NCBI RefSeq assembly: GCF_933775445.1 | Contig: NC_065877.1 | Span: forward strand, 22,630,001 to 22,694,000 | From: Argentina anserina | Lineage: Eukaryota; Streptophyta; Magnoliopsida; Rosales; Rosaceae | Length of the DNA stretch: 64,000 bases | Direction: 5' to 3' | Shown here: piece after piece, positions 24,685-35,135 of the stretch | Layout: each line of letters starts with the position of its first letter | Numbering within the stretch: position 1 is the first letter of the stretch | Program-made: the position numbers and the translations under genes | Notes under the pieces: generated by a model | What the model saw: only the letters and a program-made list of their open reading frames with translations | Database searches by the model: none | What the model was told of the DNA's origin: nothing

Positions 24685-26461
24685 CTTTTGCTAGTCCCTT
24701 AGCAAAACAAAACAAAACTACACAAAACACTATTGCCCCTAAATAATTGTCTCAGAATCTCAAAACACATAGCTTTCAAGTTTAAGCATTTGCATGTAAG
24801 CACATAAATTCCAAGTTTCATAAACATGTTTCATAGTATGAATAAGTAAGAAATGAGACAATAGGCACATAACATGTTTAGTCAATCCAATCCTCCTCAC
24901 AAGGCATACTCTCTTATTTTCACTCAGATTCATGGTTATGATTCACACACAAGTATATGCAAGAGAAAGGATAATAAAGCATCAAATAGTTTGCATATTT
25001 CATCAAATGAAAGCACTTTGTGAATAACAAAAGGAAAACCTCATTTAACAACTAAGTGCACAAATGGACCAAAACCATATGCTCAACTCTTGTGATCATC
25101 TCCACAAACCAAGTTTTGCTCATTTTAAGAATCATTAGGATCATTTGATAAGGTGAATGTTTAGGCTTAGCTAAAGGCATAGAATATCAAAGAATTACAA
25201 AGGTAATCCTATAGACTTAGCAGAGTAAACACCATCCTTATGACACCACACACCATCAATGGCCAAATATAACAAGTTGGGCCAAAACATCATTTTAACC
25301 ACAAAGTGAACATGGACAAAGGTCAAATAAACATTTTTAGACCTTCAATTCAACTCAACTCCAAATCACAAATGGAAGACATCTTTTCTTTCCTTTTCAT
25401 GTATTGCCGAATCATCATTTTTCATTCATCATCATTTTTTTCCTTTTCTCTTTTTTTTTTGGCATTTGCTTAAAAGCTTGTTCATATTGTCTTTTCTCAT
25501 GTCTTCCACCCCACACTTATTTCATGCATCATCACAACATCATCTCAAAAATAGTTCTGCCAAGTCTATAGGACAAGGTAGAGGTAACTATACTAAGCAT
25601 GGAGATAACATAGGTGATGAAGAAAAGGCTCAATATAGGCTCAAATGGGTTCAACTACGGGGTCCCAAACAGGGCACATATAGGGATACATGGCTGTTTG
25701 GCTAAAGTGGTGGTAATCCTAGCAATGATCCATAAATCCCTTTCAAAATCAGAGCATTTTATGACCTAAAAGTTTCAACAATCACAAAAGATGAGTTCTA
25801 GTAAATTCTAGAGTCCATTAAAAGCTATAGCACATAGTCATTGAATATGCAAAGAATAATGAGGTTCACAAAACAACCACGAAATTTCATGTTATCTCTC
25901 AAGAAGAAAGCATATATAGGCTCAAAAACTCACAGATTGTTATGGACTTAAACTAACCAAACATGTATGTCATATTACATTCAATCAACTCTCACATGTT
26001 CATACCAAATCCACATTATCAATGAAACTTACAATTCAATTCTTATAAAATGCAAAACCATCATTTATGCATTTAGAGACATAATCATCCTAGACTTTAG
26101 GGGAATCCTAAGACTCAAAACAACACATTTTTTTTTCGAATTTTCTAACATTTTTTCGAATTTTTTCTTTCTTTTTCGTTTATATCATGAAATCAAAACA
26201 AAAATCAGCAAACAATGATCATGCAACCCTACCCCACACTTAGAAAATTACATTGTCCTCAATGTAAGCTCAATAATCAGAATGTAATTCATAAGTGTAA
26301 ACTAAGATCACACATCAACACATATACAATTCAACCATAAGAGTGAAGGGATAAGAAAATGCAAACTCCCGTAGACGACTCCTCCACAGGTACGGTTGAA
26401 ATGGGTTGCCTCCCATGCAGCGCTTGAGTTTTAAAGTCTCTCAGCCTAGACTCTCTCATGC
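24685..26461 (-). other. Non-coding region between pol and 3' LTR of element 2
   Basis: About 1.8 kb without a convincing frame. It is similar in order and sequence to the interior of element 1 (for example the TCTGCCAAG..CAAGGTAGAG block near 25556 and GGGTTGCCTCCCA near 26404). It corresponds in place to the region downstream of pol where some Athila/Tat elements carry an extra frame; none is visible here. Confidence 0.65.
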
Positions 26462-29400
26462 TCATACATCTTTTGGCGCATCACTCACACTCGTCTCCTC
26501 ATACGTGTGCTCCTCAAAAGGTTCATAGTAGGGCTTAAGTCGATGCCCATTCACCTTGAACGTCTGACCTGTTTTGTCACTTTTAATTTCAATAGCACCA
26601 TGAGCAAACACATTAGTAACAACAAATGGACCAACCCAACGAGAACGTAATTTGCCAGGAAAAAGTTTAAGTCTAGAATGGAATAAAAGAACTTTTTGAC
26701 CAACTACAAACTCTTTCCCACGAATCATCTTGTCATGATAAGCTCTCGTTTTCTCCTTGTAAATCCATGCAGCATCATAGGCGTCATTTCTTATCTCCTC
26801 AAGCTCATTGAGCTGCAATTTCCTATGAAGACTGGCTGCATCCTTGTCCATGTTGAATGTCTTCACCGCCCACCATGCTCTGTGCTCTAACTCCACTGGA
26901 AGGTGACATGCCTTCCCATACACCAATCTGAATGGTGACATCCCAATAGGCGTCTTGTACGTAGTCCTGTAGGCCCATAATGCATCATCTAATCGATCAC
27001 TCCAATCCTTCCTTGTTGGACCTACAGTTTTCTCCAGAATTCCCTTGATCTCTCTGTTGGACACTTCTGCCATGCCACTTGTTTGAGGATAATATGGTGT
27101 CGAAACCTTGTGGGTTACTCCATACTTCTTAAGCAATGCCTCAATAGTCCGGTTGCAGAAATGAGAACCTCCATCACTTATCAAAACTCTTGGTACTCCA
27201 AACCTACAAAATATGTTAGTTCTCAAGAAACCTGCAACCACTTTCGAATCATTAGTTCGGGTGGCCTCTGCTTCCACCCATTTCGACACATAATCAACAG
27301 CTAACAAGATATACAAGAAACCTTTAGATGAAGGAAATAGACCCATGAAATCAATGCCCCACACATCAAAAATTTCGACAATTATAATGGGGGATAAGGG
27401 AATTTGATCTCTCTTACCAATATTACCAGTCCGTTGACACCTATCACAAGAAACACAAAACAAATATGCATCCTTGAAAATAGAAGGCCAATAGAAACCA
27501 CATTCCAACACCTTTAAAGCTGTTCTACGAGGCCCAAAATGACCTCCACATGCCTCACTATGACAGAAGTTAAGAATCGACCTATGCTCATTCTCTGGGA
27601 CACATCTCCTAATGACTTGATCACTAAATTGTTTCCATAAATACGGTTCATCCCAAATATAGTATCTAGCCATTTTCTTCAATTTAGCCTTATTAGCATG
27701 CGAAAGTGTACTAGGAAAATCCTTAGTAACTAAATAATTGACAATATCGGCATACCAAGGCACACTTACCTCTATCCCAAAGAGTTGCTTATCTGGGAAA
27801 GTCTCACGTAGTGGCTCTCTTTCCTCATCTCGCACGATCCTACTCAAATGATCAGCCACCACATTCTCACTTCCCTTCTTGTCTCGAATCTCAAGGTCAA
27901 ACTCTTGAATCAACAGAATCCACCGGATCAATCTGGGCTTAGCGTCCTTCTTTGTCATCAAATACCTTAAGGCTGCATGGTCAGAATACACAACAACTTT
28001 AGAATGCAAAAGATATGATCGAAATTTGTCTAAAGCAAATATTACAGCCAAAAGTTCTTTTTCCGTAGTCGAATAATTCATCTGGGCCTCATTAAGAGTC
28101 CTAGACGCATAGTAGATCACTACGGGCTTCTTTTCTCTTCGTTGGCCCAACACCGCCCCAACTGCATAATCCGAAGCATCGCACATCAACTCAAAGGGCA
28201 AGTTCCAATCCGGAGGACAAATGATGGGTGCACTAGTCAACAACTCCTTCAACTTCACAAACGCTTTTTCACATGCATCATCCCATATGAACGGCATATC
28301 CTTCTGCAATAGGGTACACATAGGTCTCGCCACCATGGAAAAATCCTTGATGAATCTCCTATAAAATCCTGCATGACCAAGGAAAGAACGAACCTCTCTC
28401 ACAGTTGTGGGAGAGGGTAAGTGATGCACAATATCAACCTTAGCCTTGTCTACCTGAATACCCTTAGCAGATACAATATGTCCCAAAACTATCCCTTGAT
28501 TAACCATGAAGTGGCATTTTTCCCAATTAAGCACAAGGTTAGTTTCTACACACCTTTTCAATATTAACTCTAAATTCTCTAAACATACATCAAAGTTTTT
28601 ACCATAAACACTAAAGTCATCCATAAAAACTTCAATGATATTTTCGATAAAATCAGAGAAAATAGCAAGCATACATCGCTGAAACGTACCTGGTGCGTTG
28701 CACAACCCAAAGAGCATGCGTCGATATGCAAAAGTGCCAAATGGACATGTAAATGTCGTCTTCTCTTGATCTTCCGGATGAATGCATATCTGGTTGTAGC
28801 CACTATACCCATCTAGAAAACAAAAGAACTCTTGCCCGGCCAATCTTTCCAACATCTGGTCCATGAACGGCAAAGGCATGTGATCCTTGCGTGTTGTAGC
28901 ATTCAGCTTCCTATAATCAATGCACATCCTATGACCGGTCACCAACCTCTGGGGTACTAACTCATTCGCCTCATTTTTCACAACAGTCACCCCACTCTTC
29001 TTAGGCACAACTTGCACTGGCGAAATCCACCGACTGTCCGAGATGGGATAGATCACTCCACAATCAAGTAGCTTGATCACCTCATCTTTCACGATTTTCA
29101 TCATTGGTGGGTGCAATCTCCTTTGAGCATCACGTGTAGGCTTGGCGCCATCCTCTAATAGTATCCTATGAACACAAGTTGTAGGGCTGATTCCCTTGAT
29201 ATCCACCAAAGTCCATCCAATAGCGGTCTTGTTCCTCTTAAGCACATCAATCAATCTAGCTTCTTGCTGCTCACTCAACGTTGATGACACAATAACTTGT
29301 AGATTATCATCCTCTCCAAGGTACACATACTTCAAATGATCTGGAAGCTGCTTCAAATCTAACTTTGGGGCCTGAACCACAGATGGTAACAATTTGTTAG

Positions 29401-29551
29401 TGGAAATGGGAATTGACAAGAAAGAGGGATACCTTTTGAACGGTTGAGCTTCAAGCTCACAAAGAATTTCGAAAATCTTGGGCTCAAGATCAGCCCACTC
29501 CTCTCTTGGGACACGGTCCACATGCTTGTCAAATCCGGCCCATTGCTCCAT
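26462..29551 (-). CDS. gypsy pol: reverse transcriptase, RNase H, integrase (element 2)
   Basis: A 1029-residue open frame. RT (about residues 150-330) shows [39 protein letters not shown] and the catalytic FMDDFSVYG near 28620. RNase H (about 430-550) shows [32 protein letters not shown] and [10 protein letters not shown]. Integrase has the zinc-binding H..H..CDRC region ([26 protein letters not shown]) and the D, D, E core ([34 protein letters not shown]), then a C-terminal part ending near [21 protein letters not shown] and the gag-protease motifs place it in the Athila/Tat branch. The frame is intact; ATG at 29551 is only the first Met after the TAG at 29561-29563, and the frame is continuous with gag-protease. 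Confidence 0.93.
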   Translation of the reverse strand: MEQWAGFDKHVDRVPREEWADLEPKIFEILCELEAQPFKRYPSFLSIPISTNKLLPSVVQAPKLDLKQLPDHLKYVYLGEDDNLQVIVSSTLSEQQEARLIDVLKRNKTAIGWTLVDIKGISPTTCVHRILLEDGAKPTRDAQRRLHPPMMKIVKDEVIKLLDCGVIYPISDSRWISPVQVVPKKSGVTVVKNEANELVPQRLVTGHRMCIDYRKLNATTRKDHMPLPFMDQMLERLAGQEFFCFLDGYSGYNQICIHPEDQEKTTFTCPFGTFAYRRMLFGLCNAPGTFQRCMLAIFSDFIENIIEVFMDDFSVYGKNFDVCLENLELILKRCVETNLVLNWEKCHFMVNQGIVLGHIVSAKGIQVDKAKVDIVHHLPSPTTVREVRSFLGHAGFYRRFIKDFSMVARPMCTLLQKDMPFIWDDACEKAFVKLKELLTSAPIICPPDWNLPFELMCDASDYAVGAVLGQRREKKPVVIYYASRTLNEAQMNYSTTEKELLAVIFALDKFRSYLLHSKVVVYSDHAALRYLMTKKDAKPRLIRWILLIQEFDLEIRDKKGSENVVADHLSRIVRDEEREPLRETFPDKQLFGIEVSVPWYADIVNYLVTKDFPSTLSHANKAKLKKMARYYIWDEPYLWKQFSDQVIRRCVPENEHRSILNFCHSEACGGHFGPRRTALKVLECGFYWPSIFKDAYLFCVSCDRCQRTGNIGKRDQIPLSPIIIVEIFDVWGIDFMGLFPSSKGFLYILLAVDYVSKWVEAEATRTNDSKVVAGFLRTNIFCRFGVPRVLISDGGSHFCNRTIEALLKKYGVTHKVSTPYYPQTSGMAEVSNREIKGILEKTVGPTRKDWSDRLDDALWAYRTTYKTPIGMSPFRLVYGKACHLPVELEHRAWWAVKTFNMDKDAASLHRKLQLNELEEIRNDAYDAAWIYKEKTRAYHDKMIRGKEFVVGQKVLLFHSRLKLFPGKLRSRWVGPFVVTNVFAHGAIEIKSDKTGQTFKVNGHRLKPYYEPFEEHTYEETSVSDAPKDV

Positions 29552-29560
29552 AGCTAATTG

Positions 29561-31399
29561 CTATGCTTCCAACGTTTCTGACATAACCTGTGCAATAGAT
29601 TCAACAACATCAATAGCAAAGCACGAGTTAAGGTCAGAAACTGGGTATTTCATAGCCTCAAAAACATTGAAACTGATAACATCTCCATCAAATTCCATTG
29701 ATAAACTCCCATTGGCCACATCGATGCATGTCCTTGCAGTTCTCATGAACGGTCTCCCCAAAAGCAGTGGAGTTGTCTCCAAGGGTGATACCTCCATGTC
29801 TAGCACATAAAAATCTGCAGGGAAAATAAGGTGACTAACCTGCACAAGGACATCCTCAACATACCCCTTAGGGTACTTATTAGATCGATTAGCTAATTGA
29901 ATAATCACGTTATCATTCTTTAAAGGTCCTAATCCTAGTGATTGATAAACATTATAAGGCATAACATTTATTGAAGCACCTAGATCAAGCATAACATTTT
30001 CAAATAACGTGTTACCAATTTTGCATGGGACGGAGAAACTTCCGGGGTCCTTCATCTTAGGGGGTAGCTTCCTTTGGATGACAGCTGAAACTGTCTCATT
30101 CATTTTCACTACCTTGTCCTCCCTAGTCTTCCTTCTTGAAGTGCAAAGCTCCTTAAGAAATTTCGCATACTTGGGAATTTGCTTGATGCACTCCAACAAA
30201 GGAAGGTTAACTTCCACCTTCCTAAAGACTTCCAATACCTCCTCATCTGATTTATCCTTCTTGCTCTTTGCAAACCTACAAGGGAAAGGTACACACGACA
30301 CATGATTAGTCTTAACTAAATCACTTGAGTTAGGAATTGTACCTTTGGGTGCATCATGGGGCGGCACCATCTCCTTCTTAGAGGTAGCTGGATCCTTCTC
30401 CAAGTTTATCATCATAGGAATTTCGTCACTTTTATGGTCATGGGCTGTATGGGCATTCTTTGCAACATTTGGGCTCTCCTTTAGCTCAAGCCCACTCCTT
30501 GTTATGATAGCTTGGGCTTGCTCATTCCTTGGGTTGGGTATGACACCACTTGGCAGCTTTCCTTGCTCAGAAAATCGGCCCATGAAGTCCACTACCTGGC
30601 CCATATGCGTTTTCAGCTCCGCAATATCCTTGCTATTCGCTTGTTGACCCACCACCAAAGTTTGAGTAACGGTGTTCAACTGACTTTGCCCAGCAGCTAA
30701 GGATTTCAACAACTCATCATAATTAGGAGTAGCAGCCACGTTTGGAGGTGGTACATTGAGTAGTGGAGCTTGTGGTTTAAACAAACCACCCGGACGAGGC
30801 CCAAATTGCATTTGATTCTGATGTGGCCTTAGTACATTTTCATTGTTGGACCACCGAAAGTTAGGATGATCACGTAGGCCAGGATTGTAGGTATTTGAAT
30901 ATGGGTTGTACCTCTGACCTCCTTGATAACCAAGGGAATTGACTTCTTCATACCCTCCACTAGATGCAACTTGAGGACATTGATCAGTAGGGTGCCCCTC
31001 CGTACATATTCCACACACTTGAGCTCCACTAGACTTCATGAAATGGCTCATCATCTTGGACAACTTGTCTACCTTGTCCTCTAGAGCAGAGTTTGAACTA
31101 GAGTGAGTCTCATGCACCTGCCGTGTAGCACTTGCAGATGTCCCAAACTGTTGGTTGTTCATTGCTCTCTTCTCCAAAAGATCTTTTGCCATGACATTGC
31201 TCTTGTCCAAGAATGATCCACCAGCAGCTGAATCAAGGAACTCCTTTTCCATTTGTAGAAGGCCTTCATAAAAGTATTGAAGAAGTAGGCCTTCCCTAAT
31301 GCCATGAGCTGGACATGATGCTATAAGAGACCTGAATCTCTCATAGTAGTTGTAAAACGACTCATCTGGGCCTTGCTTGATACCAGTGATCTGCTTCCT
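29561..31399 (-). CDS. gypsy gag-protease (element 2), 5'-truncated
   Basis: An open frame runs from the LTR junction at 31399 through the Met at 31252 to TAG at 29561. It starts inside the gag domain (DESFYNYYERFRSLIASCPA, LLLQYFYEGLL). A zinc knuckle CGICTEGHPTDQC (CX2CX3HX4C) lies near 31000, a Pro/Asn-rich linker follows, and the aspartic protease shows LDLGASINVMP (near 29985) and LLGRPFMRTA. The usual DSGA/DTGA triad appears as DLGA, common in this lineage as I recall it. The gag N-terminus, start codon, leader and PBS are deleted, so this copy cannot make normal gag. The TAG is followed in frame by CAA TTA and then pol. Confidence 0.88.
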   Translation of the reverse strand, partial: RKQITGIKQGPDESFYNYYERFRSLIASCPAHGIREGLLLQYFYEGLLQMEKEFLDSAAGGSFLDKSNVMAKDLLEKRAMNNQQFGTSASATRQVHETHSSSNSALEDKVDKLSKMMSHFMKSSGAQVCGICTEGHPTDQCPQVASSGGYEEVNSLGYQGGQRYNPYSNTYNPGLRDHPNFRWSNNENVLRPHQNQMQFGPRPGGLFKPQAPLLNVPPPNVAATPNYDELLKSLAAGQSQLNTVTQTLVVGQQANSKDIAELKTHMGQVVDFMGRFSEQGKLPSGVIPNPRNEQAQAIITRSGLELKESPNVAKNAHTAHDHKSDEIPMMINLEKDPATSKKEMVPPHDAPKGTIPNSSDLVKTNHVSCVPFPCRFAKSKKDKSDEEVLEVFRKVEVNLPLLECIKQIPKYAKFLKELCTSRRKTREDKVVKMNETVSAVIQRKLPPKMKDPGSFSVPCKIGNTLFENVMLDLGASINVMPYNVYQSLGLGPLKNDNVIIQLANRSNKYPKGYVEDVLVQVSHLIFPADFYVLDMEVSPLETTPLLLGRPFMRTARTCIDVANGSLSMEFDGDVISFNVFEAMKYPVSDLNSCFAIDVVESIAQVMSETLEA

Positions 31400-31400
31400 T

Positions 31401-33295
31401 ATAGATCGTTTTGTTAAGAACGTCTATAAAATACCCTGTAAAACATCATCGTTAGTATAGAATAAGCAGGGATCGTTCAGTCCGGGGAATCAAAAGGGCC
31501 TCAACACTTATCATGTTATGGGGGATTTGATTTGGATTCTAAGACTACTACTTAAAATAAATCCTAAATTACTTATATACAATTGATCAACCATTCATCG
31601 CATAACCAAAACACGAATTTCACTCAAGAAACATGTATGACACGCATAGAACATCATATAGGCAGCAACTTATTTCGATTATATCTAAGTCCATTTCAAT
31701 TCCAATTCTAATTAGAGTCCGAAGCGGTTCATCTAATCGTTAAGACTTCTTATTTATCTAGAATCAACGAAGCGTTCAATCCTAAACATATGCTAAAGAG
31801 AGTTCAACATAACGAAGCGTTCTAGTTAAACAACAAAGTAGCACATAAGCACATTAAGTCGAATTGAAACATGTTACACAAGCATGGCGTCACTCATCTT
31901 GATTAAACATGCAAATCCCTAGAACTATCACAACCCTAAACAAGTATCAATTATTGAAACACGAAGCGCATATTCAATCAAAGAATACTTTGGTGAATGA
32001 AATCGCAACCTTAGGAGAACCATGGCCTTGGCTTCCTCAAGCATTGATTTAGATGCACAAGTTCAAGGAATTAATTGAAATAAAACCTAAATTGAAATCG
32101 AAAACCTACTGCCCCTATTCATCTAGCACGGCATACATACATATTTCAATGAATTCATACAATCAAAACATAAAACCAAAGAAGTCTGAATTTATGCTCT
32201 TCATATATAAAACCGAAAATCACATCCAAGAATTCATACAATGAAATCGAAAATTGAAGAAAACCAAAAGAAAAATTACAAGCCATGGATGAATCACACT
32301 TTAGAAACCTTCTAGGATGAAGCAAGGATGATTCGGATTTGGATGAGGAGGAAGATGAGCACGGTTTTGTGGTGATAGATGAAGGTTTTGTGGCTTGAAT
32401 TTTCTGGTTGTGTTTGGGCAGCAATTCGGCTGTGTTTATGAGAGAATGAAGATGAAAAATATGAAGGGAGGCCGAGCTATATATAGAGGAAGGAGGAGAG
32501 GAGGCTGCTAGGGTTTAGGATGGGCTGATCCATGTATGCACGACTGGGATTTCTTCTCCTTAATTAGATCGAATAGCTCTCCTTGTTTTCCTTGTAGAAC
32601 AAGCTCTTATCTCCTTGATTCTCTCATGGGCTGCACGGCATGGGCTCCTTTTTATTTACTGAATTGATAAGGCACGGCTGAACACCTCTTCCCCTTGTGT
32701 AACTCGGATTTGAACTCCTTCTTTATCTCTTTGAATTATCTCTTCAATTCTGAAATTAAGAAAAGAAAATCAATAGTAAGAGATAATGTATTTCGAAAAT
32801 CATGTCCTAATCTAGACATTAGTTGTCTTAAAAAGACACATGTAATAGATGAGCTTAACTAGATTAGGAAAGTTTCTAATTTGCAAAAAGGAAACTTACT
32901 AGAATAAGTAAGTTACTAGAACAAGGAAGTTCATTTAGGAAAGTTTCGTAATAAGAGTTTGAGTTCAAGTAGGACTTTCCAAAATGGTACGTTTCCTAGT
33001 CTAACAAGGATTACTAATGCAAACATGACTCTCAAGAAATCGCCAATGCGACCAAAACGTAGAAAGATGAAGACTCCTAATTCAACTAGGTTTCCTAGTC
33101 CTATAAGGATTCATACTCAAACTAGGACTCTAGACCAATTCTTCGTTTTTTACTCGTTTAAGCACAAAAACACATCCATAACCATCCAAGACTCCTATTG
33201 TGACTCAATGACTCGATATTACAACAATAAGGGTTAAGCAAAGTACAAATGGAGGTAAAAACATATTAAGAACGTAGCACAAAGTGCTCCTATCA
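31401..33295 (-). repeat. Element 2 LTR, right copy (5' LTR in element orientation), missing its last two bases
   Basis: 1895 bp against 1897 in the left copy. The CA at its inner end has been removed with the adjacent PBS and leader. TATA box at 32477-32486. Followed by GCAAC at 33296-33300. Confidence 0.92.
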
Positions 33296-33665
33296 GCAAC
33301 TGAGTCGTTCTCGGCCCAAGTCAAATACTTTGACCTGAGATGGTGGCGGCGCCGCACCCTTCGGGGGAGGACGTCCCCGTCCCAAACCTCAAGGAGGCAG
33401 TGTGCCTCCTCATGCCTCTAACTCTGGTAATGGCAAGTCTCCATGCTTCAAATGTGGCTTCTTCAAGCACTTTAACCGTTATTGCCACGCTAGTAAAGAT
33501 ATGATCAAGGCATACTCCGCCCACAAGAAGTTTCTAGAACCCGAATCGAATCATGTAGATGAGGACCTTGAGATTGAAACTCACCACTTCTCCATGAAGC
33601 CCGAGCCCCTTGCTTCCAAGGCTAAGTCTCTGGCCTCAACAATGGATACTCCCGACTTTGATTAG
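33296..33665 (+). pseudogene. copia gag, C-terminal part with zinc knuckle
   Basis: Continues gag of the old copia element after the gypsy insertion. One in-frame TGA (probably from CGA) lies near 33342, then a Gly/Arg/Pro-rich stretch, zinc knuckle CFKCGFFKHFNRYC (CX2CX4HX4C, about 33450-33495) and an acidic tail ending DTPDFD with a TAG. In this family gag is closed here and pol starts about 950 bp downstream. Confidence 0.8.
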
Positions 33666-34600
33666 TCGTTTTTAGCTTATTCTAGCTTAATGATTTCAAG
33701 TATTGTTATGGTCAACCGTCATTGTTATTTCATTGACTTTGTAATAGTCTTTTAATTTTAGAATTAGAAGTTCGTGTGTGATGTATTAAACATTGGCATT
33801 TAATAAAATTTCTCAATTGCTTGTTTACAAGTCGATCTCTTTGATAATTTTATTTACCTTACACTTAGCATAATGGTCAACGTGTGCAACGCACATGGTT
33901 TTTTAATTTGAGAATTTTGGGTTACATAAGACCCCAATAGCACTACATTGTGAATTTAGAACTTCAAATTATGAAAACGGACCTCGGAACATCAAAAATT
34001 GACGTCGTTTTGGCCATTTGGCCATACCCAATTACTGTTCCACCGTTTTGGCCGCCTTCCAGCCACTTAACAGAGTTTCCGGAGCCACCATATGGTTCAT
34101 GCCGGCGTCCCCTGTCGGACTTGGAGCTCCGGCCTCCAAACCGGCCAGCTCCGACCGCCACCGGCCGGTTTTTCGGCATTCGGTGACGCCGGTTTCTGCT
34201 GGTTTCTGACGATTTTTTCGTCGTTTCTTGTCATTTTTCTGTCATATTTCCAGCAGTTCTTCTACGACGTTTTCCCAATCCAAATATTCACCCAGTTTTG
34301 AATTTTTTTGACTTAGTTTTCCGGTTTTCTCCAAGTCTGTTATCTACAATCACCAACACTCTTTATATGTGTTTTTACACCGATTTTGGATGGTTTCTAC
34401 CACCCTAGTTTACTGTTTGGTATTCCATTTCTTCAATATCATGTTTTCCAACTCTTTCGTTGAAGAATAAAGTACTATTTCCATGTGATACATTCGATGG
34501 GATCGCATTTTGTTTCGATTCCCTTTCTTATAATATTCTACGGTGTATTGTACATAATTGTTCCTATGTCACTAACTCTCTTAATTTTCATTTTGTAGAT
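33666..34600 (+). other. Non-coding spacer between copia gag and pol, intron-like
   Basis: No frame of the element continues here. The AT-rich ends surround a GC-rich core (about 34070-34200) with CCGGCCGG-type clusters. It ends in CATTTTGTAG directly before the ATG of the protease frame (34601), the same kind of acceptor that precedes the gag ATG at 22069. Confidence 0.5.
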
Positions 34601-35135
34601 GTCCCGTGGTGAAACCAAATGTCTAGTTGATTGCGGAACCACCCACACTGTTCTACGGCACATGTAGTTGTTCACGGATTTAGTGTTTTCGACTTCTTCG
34701 ATGACTACAATGATTAGCTCAAAATTCATCATTCAAGGAAGAGACACCGCCTCTTTTATGTTGCCTAATAGTATGACTCTCAATGTTGTTGACGCTCTTT
34801 ATGCGCTGAAGTCTCCCCGCACCTTTTTAAGTTTTAAGGACATACGTGTCAATGGTTTTCACCTCGATACTTATGTTGAGAATGGGGAGGAATATGTTTG
34901 TGTTACCTCTGAGAAAGCAGGCCAACGCCGCATATTAGAGAAAATGAAAAGTCTCGGGAATGGTTTGTATCTCACTTCCATTCGATTCTTTAAATCATAT
35001 GCGGTTGAATGCAACTTTTGTGATTCAAACTCTTATATGCTTTGGCATGCCAGTATTGGGCACACTGGACGTGATATAATGATTAGAATTCTTATGAATT
35101 CACATGGTCATCCATTTTTCAAGTCTCAGAAGTGA
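34601..35135 (+). pseudogene. copia protease and pre-integrase region
   Basis: The ATG at 34601 starts MSRGETKCLVDCGTTHTVLR, with the protease DCGTTH motif where D(S/T)G(A/T) is expected. One TAG in the CATATGTAG context (probably from CAG) breaks it near 34664. The frame then runs through LYALKSPRTFLSFKDI to the GAG_pre-integrase block (LWHASIGHTGRDIMIRIL). It stops at 35135 next to the 30-bp repeats, so a frame change is needed to enter the integrase frame. Confidence 0.8.

Larger units (their letters stand above)
22772..33295 (-). mobile_element. Element 2: Athila/Tat-type Ty3/gypsy retrotransposon with gag-protease and pol
   Basis: 10.5 kb with LTRs at 22772-24668 and 31401-33295 and a GCAAC target duplication, inserted in copia gag. 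On minus: LTR, truncated gag-protease (31399-29561), pol (29551-26462), a long non-coding stretch, the purine tract and the LTR. The PBS, leader and the start of gag are missing: gag coding directly abuts the 5' LTR, which itself lacks its last two bases. I count roughly 15-17 differences between the LTRs, so it is older than element 1. Its TGATAGGAGCAC LTR start and CTATATATAG TATA box match element 1. Confidence 0.93.
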
